A stretch of DNA of 60,743 bases, from assembly GCA_018302335.1 (NCBI GenBank), contig JAGVZT010000046.1:1-60743 (forward strand), given 5' to 3'. Of the stretch, positions 40,365 to 47,891 are shown piece by piece (position 1 is the stretch's first letter; every line of letters starts with the position of its first letter). Made by a program: the position numbers and the translations under genes. Origin of the DNA: Candidatus Woesearchaeota archaeon (GTDB lineage Archaea > Nanobdellota > Nanobdellia > Woesearchaeales > JAGVZT01). The notes beneath the pieces are model-generated. The model was not told the DNA's origin. It did not search any database and worked only from the letters and a program-made list of their open reading frames with translations.

Positions 40365-41545
40365 TGCGCGACTACCTCCCGCTCGTGCTCGGCGGCATGC
40401 GGCGCCGCTCCCTGCGGAGCTGGCTCACCGTGCTGGGCATCGTCATAGGAGTCGCGGCCATCGTCTCCCTCATCTCCGTGAGCAACGGATTCAAGTTCGC
40501 GGTCGAGCATCAGTTCAGGCAGATGGGGCTCTCCAACATCAGGGTGGCCCCTGCGGACCTGCGCGGCCCGCCGACAGGAAACCTCGGGCTGCCCAACTCC
40601 CTCATCGACCGCCTGGAGCGGGTGAAGGGCGTCGAATACGTCAGTCCCACAGTGATGGCCATGCAGCCGGTGGAGTTCTCTGATGCAGATCGCTTCGTCT
40701 GGGTCATGGGCTATGATACCGCCCTCTCGGACAAGGGCTTCCTGGATATCGACATCGAGGTCCAGGAGGGACGGCTCTTCCGGCCCGGGGAAGGGGACAG
40801 CGCCATCATCGGGGCGAAAGTGGCGGAAGACGCCTTCCCCACCGATGTCCATCTGCGGAACACCCTCGTGCTCGGCGGACGGCATTTCAAGGTGGTGGGC
40901 ATCTTCGAGCGCACCGGCGGCGAACTGGATGAGCGCATCTACATCCCGCTGGACAGCGCGCGCGCGCTCTTCGGGGACCCGGACAGGGTGAACGTCCTCG
41001 TGGTGAAGCTTCAGGACGGCGTCTCCACGGAGGAGGGCGAGGAGCGCATCGGCAACGAGCTCTCCCGGGAGATAGAGAGCAAGGAAGTTGAAGTCTACAC
41101 TCCCGAGGACCTGCTCAGCCAGTTCTTCCAGGTGCTGGACGTGGTGCAGTTCGTCCTGGTCGGCATTGCCGCCATCTCCCTCCTCGTGGGCACGGTCGGC
41201 ATCATGAACGCGATGTTCACGGCCGTTCTGGAGCGCACCCGCGAGATAGGCGTGATGAAGGCCACCGGGGCGTCGAACACCCAGGTCATCGGGCTCTTCC
41301 TCCTGGAGTCCGGCCTGCTCGGCCTTGCCGGAGGTGCCATCGGGCTCCTCGGCGGGATGGTCTTCGCGTTCATCGTCGAGGCTGCGGTGCGCGCTGCCGG
41401 CTTCCCCTACCTGGACATCCGCGTGGAGCTTCCGGTCGTCGGCACCGCCATGGCGGTCGCCTGCATATCCGGAACCCTCGCGGGCCTCCTGCCGGCGATG
41501 CGCGCCTCGCGGCTCAGCCCGGTCGAGGCCCTGCGGTACGAGTGA
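40364..41545 (+). CDS. MacB/FtsX-type ABC permease 2
   Basis: A 393-residue paralogue of the preceding gene with the same layout (RSWLTVLGIVIGVAAIVSLI; IMNAMFTAVLERTREIGVMK; PAMRASRLSPVEALRYE). The stop of permease 1 and this ATG share a base (TGATG). Two non-identical permeases with one ATPase point to a heterodimeric channel. What it exports or senses is unknown. Confidence 0.93.
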   Translation: MRDYLPLVLGGMRRRSLRSWLTVLGIVIGVAAIVSLISVSNGFKFAVEHQFRQMGLSNIRVAPADLRGPPTGNLGLPNSLIDRLERVKGVEYVSPTVMAMQPVEFSDADRFVWVMGYDTALSDKGFLDIDIEVQEGRLFRPGEGDSAIIGAKVAEDAFPTDVHLRNTLVLGGRHFKVVGIFERTGGELDERIYIPLDSARALFGDPDRVNVLVVKLQDGVSTEEGEERIGNELSREIESKEVEVYTPEDLLSQFFQVLDVVQFVLVGIAAISLLVGTVGIMNAMFTAVLERTREIGVMKATGASNTQVIGLFLLESGLLGLAGGAIGLLGGMVFAFIVEAAVRAAGFPYLDIRVELPVVGTAMAVACISGTLAGLLPAMRASRLSPVEALRYE

Positions 41546-41592
41546 GCGGCTGCGCGACTGGCTCTGCGGAACACAGGTAATCCCCGGCCGGG
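41546..41592. repeat. Degenerate GGCCG-capped palindrome, copy 11
   Basis: AGCGGCTGCGCGACTGGCTC ... TGCGGAAC ... CCCCGGCCGGG after permease 2. Diverged; included with low confidence. Confidence 0.3.
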
Positions 41593-41641
41593 ATTGCCAA
41601 CTGATGTTTCGAAAGTTTGAGTTCAGCCGTCCTGGTTGCCC

Positions 41642-41718
41642 GTAAGTATCTCTTATGGTGGAGGCATCTTGCTTACATGTAAGTAATATTTATAAATAAC
41701 CCTGTATACTTACATCTC
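41642..41718 (+). promoter_or_regulatory. Promoter and likely operator of the AbiE-type pair
   Basis: TATA ATTTATAAATAAC centred at 41693, 26 nt before ATG 41719. A perfect 12-bp palindrome CTTACATGTAAG at 41672-41683 abuts the TATA box, a CTTACAT half-site lies at 41709-41715, and GTAAGTA at 41642. Sites flank the TATA box, as expected for autorepression. Confidence 0.6.
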
Positions 41719-42300
41719 ATGAGAGGAGACAAACGGGAAAGAATCCTCCGCGTCATACTGAATAGCCAGGAGAGCCTCAGCAAAAATGAAATCTCCCTGA
41801 AAGCGGGGTGTACCCGGCAATGGGTCATCCTTTTCCTGAGAACTCTTGAAAAGCGCAAACTTGTGAAAGGGACGTCTCCTCTAGACCGGGCAAAGCTCCT
41901 TTGTTATTGGGCTGACTTGGCCGAAAAGCCACGTAATTTCAAGAGTTACATGGTGAAGGAACCGATGGAGCTCTTGAAGGGAGTGAAGATGGATTATGCG
42001 CTCACCACCTACATGGGAGAGAACCTGGTCCAGCATTTCCTGTTCCCTTCCAGGATAGACATCTACATTCGGGAAAAGGACATGGACAGATGGCATAAAT
42101 TGCTGACAGCGAACGGCCTATACGGGAAAGGGAATGTCAGGATTATCTTAGCCGACGAGCACGTCATGTATGGCGCAACGAAGATTCATGGCATCACAGT
42201 TGTATCGGAGCCGCAGCTTCTCATCGATCTCATGAAAGAGGGGGGTCCATGCCAAGAAGCGGCTGAGATGCTCACAAAGAGGATATCACATGTACGCTGA
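41719..42300 (+). CDS. AbiEi-like antitoxin / HTH regulator
   Basis: A 193-residue protein: N-terminal winged-helix domain (ESLSKNEISLKAGCTRQWVI; LRTLEKRKLVKGTSPLDR) followed by a domain with MDYALTTYMGENLVQHFLFP and LIDLMKEGGPCQEAAEML, the plan of AbiEi antitoxins of type IV systems. In known systems the antitoxin represses its own operon by binding inverted repeats. Base composition is clearly AT-richer than the neighbours and codons such as AGA and ATA are commoner, pointing to recent transfer. It overlaps the next gene by 11 bases. Confidence 0.7.
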   Translation: MRGDKRERILRVILNSQESLSKNEISLKAGCTRQWVILFLRTLEKRKLVKGTSPLDRAKLLCYWADLAEKPRNFKSYMVKEPMELLKGVKMDYALTTYMGENLVQHFLFPSRIDIYIREKDMDRWHKLLTANGLYGKGNVRIILADEHVMYGATKIHGITVVSEPQLLIDLMKEGGPCQEAAEMLTKRISHVR

Positions 42301-43060
42301 CTTCGAGACACGGACTTCCTTCCGGTATCTCAGGGAAGTGATACGGGGCCTGAACGACCCAATCTGCATACTCGGAGGCTGGGCGGTTTATTTCCATGTG
42401 AATGAAAGATTCGAGAGAGGGCAGGGAAGGCCGTATCTCGGCAGCAGGGATATCGACCTCGGTTTCTCCATGTCAGGGGACATGAAGGAGTCAGCGCTTG
42501 CCAAGGCTATCATCATACTGAGGGATACACTTGGATTCCGGCCGCTGAGCTTCCGGTTCTTCAAGGAGATTCATACCGAGACCGGAGAAGAAATCCGGAA
42601 AGGGGAGATTGTCCCGTCCTACTACATATTTCCTATGTACGTCGATGTCATAGTGGATACTATACCTGCTGGCTTCAGGAAGGTCTTCGGATTCGACCCT
42701 ATCGATGAGTCTCTGCTCACCCAGGTCTTTGAGAAGAAGGAATATCTCTCCGTGAAAGTGTTTGGCAGGAGAATCCTGCTTCCGAAGCCGGAGCTCCTGC
42801 TGGCAATGAAGGTACATTCCCTTCCGAATAGGGACAAGGAACATAAGCAGGTCAAGGATATCTGTGACGCATTTGCCCTCGCATGGTACACAGGTATCAG
42901 GCTGGACAAGCTCAGTCTCGCAGAGTACCTACCGAAGAAGGATTTCGGCAGATGCCTCAAGGCGATAAGCAGAGAGCGCATCGAGAAAGCATCGGCTTTG
43001 GTAGGCCACGAGCCGGAAGAGATAACGCGGATTCTGAACTTCGTGTGCGAAAAAAAGTGA
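42290..43060 (+). CDS. AbiEii-like nucleotidyltransferase toxin
   Basis: A 256-residue protein with the AbiEii/DNA-polymerase-beta nucleotidyltransferase features: LGGWAVYFHVNER, then YLGSRDIDLGF (GSxxxD-x-D catalytic acids), later PSYYIFPMYVDVIVD and LLAMKVHSLPNRDKEHKQVKDICDAFAL (family K and D motif). AbiEii enzymes such as MenT add nucleotides to tRNA acceptor ends and stop growth, giving phage abortive infection. Overlap with the antitoxin gene and shared low GC support a mobile defence module. Confidence 0.75.
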   Translation: MYADFETRTSFRYLREVIRGLNDPICILGGWAVYFHVNERFERGQGRPYLGSRDIDLGFSMSGDMKESALAKAIIILRDTLGFRPLSFRFFKEIHTETGEEIRKGEIVPSYYIFPMYVDVIVDTIPAGFRKVFGFDPIDESLLTQVFEKKEYLSVKVFGRRILLPKPELLLAMKVHSLPNRDKEHKQVKDICDAFALAWYTGIRLDKLSLAEYLPKKDFGRCLKAISRERIEKASALVGHEPEEITRILNFVCEKK

Positions 43061-43104
43061 CGAAAGGCAGTTATGCCCTTCTTTGTAAGAAAAACTCTTG
43101 ATGC

Positions 43105-43177
43105 CCCGGCCGGGATGCCGTACGGTATCCGGCTTGTCTCGCAGGAATCCCGGAGATGTTCCATGGCACGGCCGACG
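43105..43177. repeat. GGCCG-capped intergenic palindrome, copy 12
   Basis: CCCGGCCGGGATGCCGTACG, core CTTGTCTCGCAGGAATCCCG, end CATGGCACGGCCGACG; reverse orientation relative to copy 2. It lies between the AbiE pair and the methyltransferase promoter. Confidence 0.65.
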
Positions 43178-43232
43178 TGCGCTCCACTCGGGAGATGGCA
43201 GCTTTATAAGGAGCGCTCCACTCCCTTCCTCC

Positions 43233-43967
43233 ATGCCGGAGGAAGTCCTCTTCGCAGGCAAGACCTTCACGGTACCTGACCCCAGGCACACCGCGGTGCT
43301 TCCAGGCCAGCTCGGCTACGAGAAGCGAGACCTCATCAGGCTCCTCGGCGAGCATCTCTCCCCTGATTTCACCGTGCTGGACGCCTATGCCGGGGTGGGG
43401 ATAGGGACCTACCTCTACCTCCGGGCGGGCGCATCCTGCCTTGCCGTGGAGAAGGACGCAGAGATGTTCGCATGCCTTGAGCGCAACCTTCGAGGCGAAC
43501 GGGCAGTCCTGCGGGAACAGGACAACAGGCGCACCCTTGAGGAGCTTCTCGGTCGCGGCGCTGCCTTCGATGTCATCGACCTCGACGCTCCCGGGGATTT
43601 CCATGAGCAGCTGGCGATGTCATTCCGACTCATGGATAGCGGGTATCTCTGGCTTACGACCTGCGAGTACATGCATATCCAACGGAATCTCAACAGGAGC
43701 ACCCTTGAGCGCCGCTACGGGGCCGGGATTGAGGAGCTCTACCTCACCAGGGACAGGTACGCCTTCCAGGAGATGGTCTCCAGGCACGTGGAGGCCATCG
43801 GAAGCACCGCAGGCCATGAAGTGCAGCTGGTGCACCATGCCATCGGCCGCACCGCGGTGCGCCTGCTGTTCTCCGTGGACACGACGGTCCCGCGTGGACT
43901 TACTGATGAGCTTTCGGCGAGGGAGCGCTATTTCGGCCCGCGCCGGACGGGACAAGCCCCTTCATGA
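43233..43967 (+). CDS. SAM-dependent methyltransferase, Trm1-like
   Basis: A 244-residue class I methyltransferase: motif I VLDAYAGVGIGTYLYLRAGA, motif II acidic VEKDAEMF, and the active-site region FDVIDLDAPGDFHEQLAMSF then GYLWLTTCEYMHI. The DxDxPG layout recalls Trm1-type tRNA guanine-26 methylases but the protein is shorter, so RNA methylation is a reasonable but unproven guess. ATG 43233 is 27 nt after GCTTTATAAGG; the longer track ORF is not needed. Its 3' end overlaps the convergent DtxR gene by about 68 bases. Confidence 0.7.
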   Translation: MPEEVLFAGKTFTVPDPRHTAVLPGQLGYEKRDLIRLLGEHLSPDFTVLDAYAGVGIGTYLYLRAGASCLAVEKDAEMFACLERNLRGERAVLREQDNRRTLEELLGRGAAFDVIDLDAPGDFHEQLAMSFRLMDSGYLWLTTCEYMHIQRNLNRSTLERRYGAGIEELYLTRDRYAFQEMVSRHVEAIGSTAGHEVQLVHHAIGRTAVRLLFSVDTTVPRGLTDELSARERYFGPRRTGQAPS

Positions 43968-44403
43968 GCTTCTTCACGCGCTCCTGGCTCCAGGTGGTGT
44001 CGCACTGCAGCAGGGAGTCGCACTGCGGGCAGTAGTGCGGGATTTTGACCAGGTCAGCGAGGCGCATCACCGTCTCCGCGGAGAAGGTGTGCTCCAGCTC
44101 GCAGACCTCCTGGTGGATGCCGTTCGCGTCGCGGCCAAGGGTCTCGGTGAGGAAGAGCGCGATGACCATGTACTTGTACGCGACCATCCGCGCCTGTTGT
44201 TCGCCATCCTTGGTGAGCGCGAGCGTCCCGTAGCGCTCGTGAGAGAGCATTCCTGCCTTGGCGAGCCTGCGGACCATCTCGGAGACGCTTCCGGCGCGGA
44301 CATGGAGGTACTTCGCCAGGGCCTGTGCGCGCACCGGATGATGGCCTGCCTTCTGCAGGAAGAAGACTCCGCGCAGGTAGTTCTCCTCTGCCTGGGTGAG
44401 CAT
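43900..44403 (-). CDS. DtxR/MntR-family metal-dependent regulator
   Basis: A 167-residue regulator: winged helix (AEENYLRGVFFLQKAGHHPVR; RAGSVSEMVRRLAKAGMLSH; YGTLALTKDGEQQA) then a dimerisation/metal domain with EVCELEHTFSAETVMRLADL and CPQCDSLLQC. His, Glu and Cys positions fit Fe2+ or Mn2+ sensing. ATG 44403 is 28 nt from CTTTAAATGG. Stand-alone gene; metal transporter targets could include the P1B ATPase, but no shared operator is obvious. Confidence 0.88.
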   Translation of the reverse strand: MLTQAEENYLRGVFFLQKAGHHPVRAQALAKYLHVRAGSVSEMVRRLAKAGMLSHERYGTLALTKDGEQQARMVAYKYMVIALFLTETLGRDANGIHQEVCELEHTFSAETVMRLADLVKIPHYCPQCDSLLQCDTTWSQERVKKLMKGLVPSGAGRNSAPSPKAHQ

Positions 44404-44456
44404 GAGGGAAGAGGCTGTTCAGCGCCATTTAAAGCTAACGCCGCGCTTTCCTGAAC

Positions 44457-44517
44457 CGCGGTGCCGTAGTTCCGCATTGTCTCGCTGGCATGCCGGAAAT
44501 TCTCAGCACGGCCGATG
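44457..44517. repeat. GGCCG-capped intergenic palindrome, copy 13
   Basis: CGCGGTGCCGTAGTTCCGCA, core CATTGTCTCGCTGGCATGCC, end CAGCACGGCCGATG; upstream of the DtxR gene and downstream of the acidic peptide gene. Confidence 0.55.
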
Positions 44518-44524
44518 TCCACGT

Positions 44525-44548
44525 AACTAGAAGAAAAGAAAAGAAGCA
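44525..44548 (-). terminator. T-rich terminator after the acidic peptide
   Basis: On the minus strand the bases just after the stop read GCTTCTTTTCTTTTCTTCTAG, a run of T clusters typical of archaeal intrinsic termination. Confidence 0.55.
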
Positions 44549-44555
44549 GGCCGAC

Positions 44556-44612
44556 TTACTCGTCGGTGTCGAAGTCGTCGTCGTTGTCGTCCCAGTCGTC
44601 GTCCCAGCGCAT
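44556..44612 (-). CDS. 18-residue Trp/Asp peptide
   Basis: ATG 44612 encodes MRWDDDWDDNDDDFDTDE. It is preceded by a strong Shine-Dalgarno GAGGAGGTC about eight bases upstream, by a TATA-like CTTAATAGG near 44667, and followed by a T-rich terminator, so the unit looks like a complete tiny gene. An in-frame TTG upstream would give 33 residues. The aspartate run might bind calcium or mimic DNA or RNA. The 641-codon track ORF in this frame is antisense to nadE and not real. No family known. Confidence 0.45.
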   Translation of the reverse strand: MRWDDDWDDNDDDFDTDE

Positions 44613-44765
44613 GGTGGTGACCTCCTCGCCCGCTTGGGGCGCACGCGGTTGAGCCAAGCCTCCTATTAAGCTTTTCCCCCAAAAAACCGGAAAAGTGTAC
44701 ATTTCCCAGGAAAAGTATTCGGTATGCCCGTAAAGCTCAACTGCCCCGGCAGCGCTGGAGAGAGC

Positions 44766-46511
44766 ATGCCTCGCATCGCCCTCTGCCAGACGAATCCGGT
44801 GACCGGAGACCTCGAGGGCAACGTGCGTCAGATTCTCCGCGACATCGAGCGCGCAAGACGCTCCGGAGCGGAGATAGCCCTCTTCCCGGAGGCTGCCATC
44901 ACCGGGTACTGCTGCGGGGCGCTCTTCGAGCAGGAGCGCTTCATCCGCGACAATCTCGCTGCTTTGGACGACATCGCTGCCGCTGTCCCCCAGGATATGC
45001 TCGCAGTGGTTGGTTTCGTGGATTGCCGCGGCAGGGAGAAATCCGGGGCGCTGCGGCTGACGAGCAGCGCCGCGCTCCTCCAGGGAGGCCGTAGCATCGG
45101 GGCCTACGATAAGATGCTGCTCGCGAACGAGGCCCATCACGAGGACCGGAAATACTTCACCCCGGGCGATGCCGCGAAGGTCTTCGAAGTGATGCTTCCG
45201 TCCGGACCGATTCGCGTGGGGACTCCCATCTGCGAGGACGCCTGGGCGCACCAACACGAGCGCGACGTCATCGCGGAGATGGTCGCTGGAGGCGCTGAAC
45301 TCATCCTCTGCCTCAACCAGAGCTATTTCCACCACGGGAAGCAGCAGCTGCGTAGGGAACTCTTCGGCACCCATGCGGCCCACAAGGGGGTTCCCGTTGC
45401 CGCGGTGAACGCCTCGGGCGTCGGAGACATCGTGAAGAACATCATGCTCTACGACGGTGGGAGCCTCGCGTTCAACGCCCAAGGAGAGCAGCTCGCGGAG
45501 CTCGCGAGGTTCGCTCCGGACTTCAGTGTCATCTCGCTGGACGGGCCGGCAGTGCGACCAAGAGAGCGGGGGAAAGAGGAGGAGTTGCATGATGCGCTGC
45601 TCTTCGCCCAGCGGGAAGTCTTCCGGTGCCTGGGCATCCCGAACGCCCAGGTGCACCTCTCCGGGGGAGTGGACAGCGCCTTGGTCGCCGCGCTCGTGGC
45701 CGAGGCGATGGGCCCTGAGCATACTGTGCTCATCAGCAATCCGACCGAGGACAATGGCCCGGAGCTGCGGGCGATGGCGCAGGCAATCGCTGACAATCTC
45801 ACTCTGCCGCTGCATTGGAACGACAGCCAGGCGGCGTACGAAAGCATCGTCCGCGCGCATACTGCTGCGTTCGGCGCTGCTCCCTCGCCCAAAGGCAGGG
45901 GATGCATCGAAGCCGTGCTCCGCACCGCCCAGGGGGTCGGGGCGTACCATCACTTCCGCTCGGGCATCGTCGCGACAGGCAACCATACCGAGATTGTCGA
46001 AGGCTGGGCGACATTCCACGACATCGGCTCCATCGGGGTGCACGCCCTCATCGGCGACCTGACCAAGACCGAGGTGTACGCGCTCGCGCGATACGTCAAC
46101 CAGCGCGCAGGGCACGAGATTATTCCCGCGCAGCTGTTCGACGGCAGGATCCGCCCTGCAGCAGAGCTTGCCGATGCCAACGAGGACCCGCTGGACTACT
46201 TTGTCCGCGCAGGAATCTGCGCGGAGCTGGTCCGCTGCGGCAGGCATCCGGACGATATCATCGAGCGCTTCCGCAGGAAGGAACTGGACCCGCAGCTCTT
46301 CCCGGAGGACTGGAGCGGCCGCAGCGTCTACCGACACACGGAGGAAGAGTTCTCGGCCGAGGTATGGGAGGCTTTCCGCAACGCCAAGGCGAGCGTCTTC
46401 AAGTCTGCGCAGGGCGCGCCGGTGGTGCTCGTCTCCCCGAGAAGCCGCGGCTTCTCCTCGCGGGAGACCGTCATCAATCACTATAGCGGTGGCTACCGGA
46501 GGCGCTCGTGA
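44766..46511 (+). CDS. nadE: Glutamine-dependent NAD+ synthase
   Basis: About 581 residues in two domains. The N-terminal nitrilase-type glutaminase has Glu in FPEAAITGY, Lys in AYDKMLLANE and Cys in GTPICEDAW. The C-terminal synthetase has the PP-loop LSGGVDSALVAALV near residue 298. It amidates nicotinic acid adenine dinucleotide using glutamine ammonia. ATG 44766 has GGAGAG six bases upstream and fits family N-termini (RIALCQTNPVTGDLEGN); ATG 44724 would add 14 unconserved residues. It heads the NAD/ADP-ribose cluster. Confidence 0.95.
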   Translation: MPRIALCQTNPVTGDLEGNVRQILRDIERARRSGAEIALFPEAAITGYCCGALFEQERFIRDNLAALDDIAAAVPQDMLAVVGFVDCRGREKSGALRLTSSAALLQGGRSIGAYDKMLLANEAHHEDRKYFTPGDAAKVFEVMLPSGPIRVGTPICEDAWAHQHERDVIAEMVAGGAELILCLNQSYFHHGKQQLRRELFGTHAAHKGVPVAAVNASGVGDIVKNIMLYDGGSLAFNAQGEQLAELARFAPDFSVISLDGPAVRPRERGKEEELHDALLFAQREVFRCLGIPNAQVHLSGGVDSALVAALVAEAMGPEHTVLISNPTEDNGPELRAMAQAIADNLTLPLHWNDSQAAYESIVRAHTAAFGAAPSPKGRGCIEAVLRTAQGVGAYHHFRSGIVATGNHTEIVEGWATFHDIGSIGVHALIGDLTKTEVYALARYVNQRAGHEIIPAQLFDGRIRPAAELADANEDPLDYFVRAGICAELVRCGRHPDDIIERFRRKELDPQLFPEDWSGRSVYRHTEEEFSAEVWEAFRNAKASVFKSAQGAPVVLVSPRSRGFSSRETVINHYSGGYRRRS

Positions 46512-47128
46512 TGGACCTTGGCGTCGTGGGGGTCATCGGACGGTGGAAGCCGCTGCACAACGGCGGCGCGCTCATGCTGGACACCCTCTGCGCAAGGGCA
46601 GATCTCGTCAAGCTCGGCATCGGGAGCGCGAACCGCTACGATGCGAGAAATCCGTTTACCGCAGAGGAGAGCGAGGGGATGCTCCGCGCCTATCTCAAGC
46701 CTGAATGCAACTGCGAATTCATCCACGTGCCGGACTTCGGCCATCTGCCCGAGCACGCGGACGGACAGCGGTGGCGCGAGGAAGTCCTCCGTCTGTACGG
46801 TGAGCTGGACTGCTTCGTCTCCGGGAACGCCTATGTCCGGGAGCTCCTCAAGGACGATTACCGTGTCATCCATCCCGCGGAACTCATCCCGAAGGAGGAG
46901 CAGCTCTGGCTGCGCGCGGCCCAGGTCCGGGTGGAGATGGCGCGCTCCGGCCCGTGGGAATCGCTGGTGCCGGAGGAGGTCTCGCGCTACATCACGTCCG
47001 CCCGGCTGGACGAGCGCTTCCGCAGCGAGTTCGGGCTCCAGACGCTCGGGGAGCTGGTCAGCGACGCCTACCTACGAGGAGAAAGTAGCGAGCAGGAACG
47101 CTCACATATCGGAGGGGAGACACCATGA
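46511..47128 (+). CDS. NMN adenylyltransferase-like protein with altered active site
   Basis: A 205-residue nucleotidyltransferase-fold protein resembling archaeal NadM: GRWKPLHNGGALML in place of GRFQPFHxGH, SANRYDARNPFTAEESEGML (NPFT motif), and WESLVPEEVSRYI. Two catalytic motifs are changed: the second His of HxGH is Gly, and the usual (I)S(T)xxxR segment near the end reads AAQVRVEM. It may have lost adenylyl transfer, changed substrate, or act as an NAD-family sensor. ATG overlaps the nadE stop (TGATG) and its own stop overlaps the kinase start. Confidence 0.7.
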   Translation: MDLGVVGVIGRWKPLHNGGALMLDTLCARADLVKLGIGSANRYDARNPFTAEESEGMLRAYLKPECNCEFIHVPDFGHLPEHADGQRWREEVLRLYGELDCFVSGNAYVRELLKDDYRVIHPAELIPKEEQLWLRAAQVRVEMARSGPWESLVPEEVSRYITSARLDERFRSEFGLQTLGELVSDAYLRGESSEQERSHIGGETP

Positions 47129-47886
47129 AGATAGGGAACTACAAGGTCATACGGCAGATTGGCGAGGGAGGCTTCGCGCGGACGTACGAGGCGGAGCATC
47201 TCGTGCTGGGCAAGAGAGCCTGCCTCAAGCAGAATCTCTCCCTCTCCGACCTCGATGCCGAGGTGCTCAAGGAAGAAGCCGCCCTGCTCTGGGACGTGCA
47301 CCACCACTCCCTGCCGCAGATGAAGGACTTCTTCCGCGCTCCGGACGGGAGCTGCATCCTGGTGATGGACTTTGTCGAGGGCAGGAACCTTGAGGAGCTG
47401 GTCGGCGCGAAGGGCCCCCTACATCCGGAGGACGCGAGCTGGGTGATGCAGCGCCTGCTCCAGGCCTTGCACTACCTGCACAGCAAGGGCATCGTGCATT
47501 CCGACGTGAAACCCCAGAACATCATCGTCCAGCCGAAGCAGCACAATGCGGTGCTCGTGGACTACGGCCTCTCGTCATTCCGGCCTTCGGGGGACACCCG
47601 GCCGCTGGGTTACACCGAGGCATGGGCGGCCCCGGAGCTGCTGCTCGGCAAGCCTCCCCTGCCGGAGAGCGACCTCTACGGCGCGGGGATGGCGCTGCTC
47701 TATGCCCTGGGAGGGGATATCCTCACGAAGAGCATCCCCGACAGCGTGCCCGCTCCGTTGCGGGAGTTCTGCGAATCGCTCCTGAAATACGACGCGAAGG
47801 AGCGGCCGCGCTGGGAGAGCGTGGACCTGGTGAAGAGACTCTCGGATATCAGACAAGAGGCCTTCGGGAGAAGGCACACGAGGTGA
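47125..47886 (+). CDS. Ser/Thr protein kinase, eukaryotic type
   Basis: A 253-residue kinase domain without extra domains. Glycine loop IGEGGFARTYEAE, Lys in RACLKQN, Glu region LKEEAALLW, catalytic loop HSDVKPQNI (HRD becomes HSD) and DYG in place of DFG, then APELL. All core catalytic residues (K, D, N, D) remain, so it should be active. Start ATGA-overlaps the previous gene. With the vWA protein next to it, the pair resembles kinase-vWA signalling modules in other accessory systems. Confidence 0.93.
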   Translation: MKIGNYKVIRQIGEGGFARTYEAEHLVLGKRACLKQNLSLSDLDAEVLKEEAALLWDVHHHSLPQMKDFFRAPDGSCILVMDFVEGRNLEELVGAKGPLHPEDASWVMQRLLQALHYLHSKGIVHSDVKPQNIIVQPKQHNAVLVDYGLSSFRPSGDTRPLGYTEAWAAPELLLGKPPLPESDLYGAGMALLYALGGDILTKSIPDSVPAPLREFCESLLKYDAKERPRWESVDLVKRLSDIRQEAFGRRHTR

Positions 47887-47891
47887 GGGAG

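Noticed and set aside
44556-46481. 641-codon minus-strand ORF
   Set aside because: Antisense to nadE; only its last 18 codons, with their own SD site and terminator, look like a gene.
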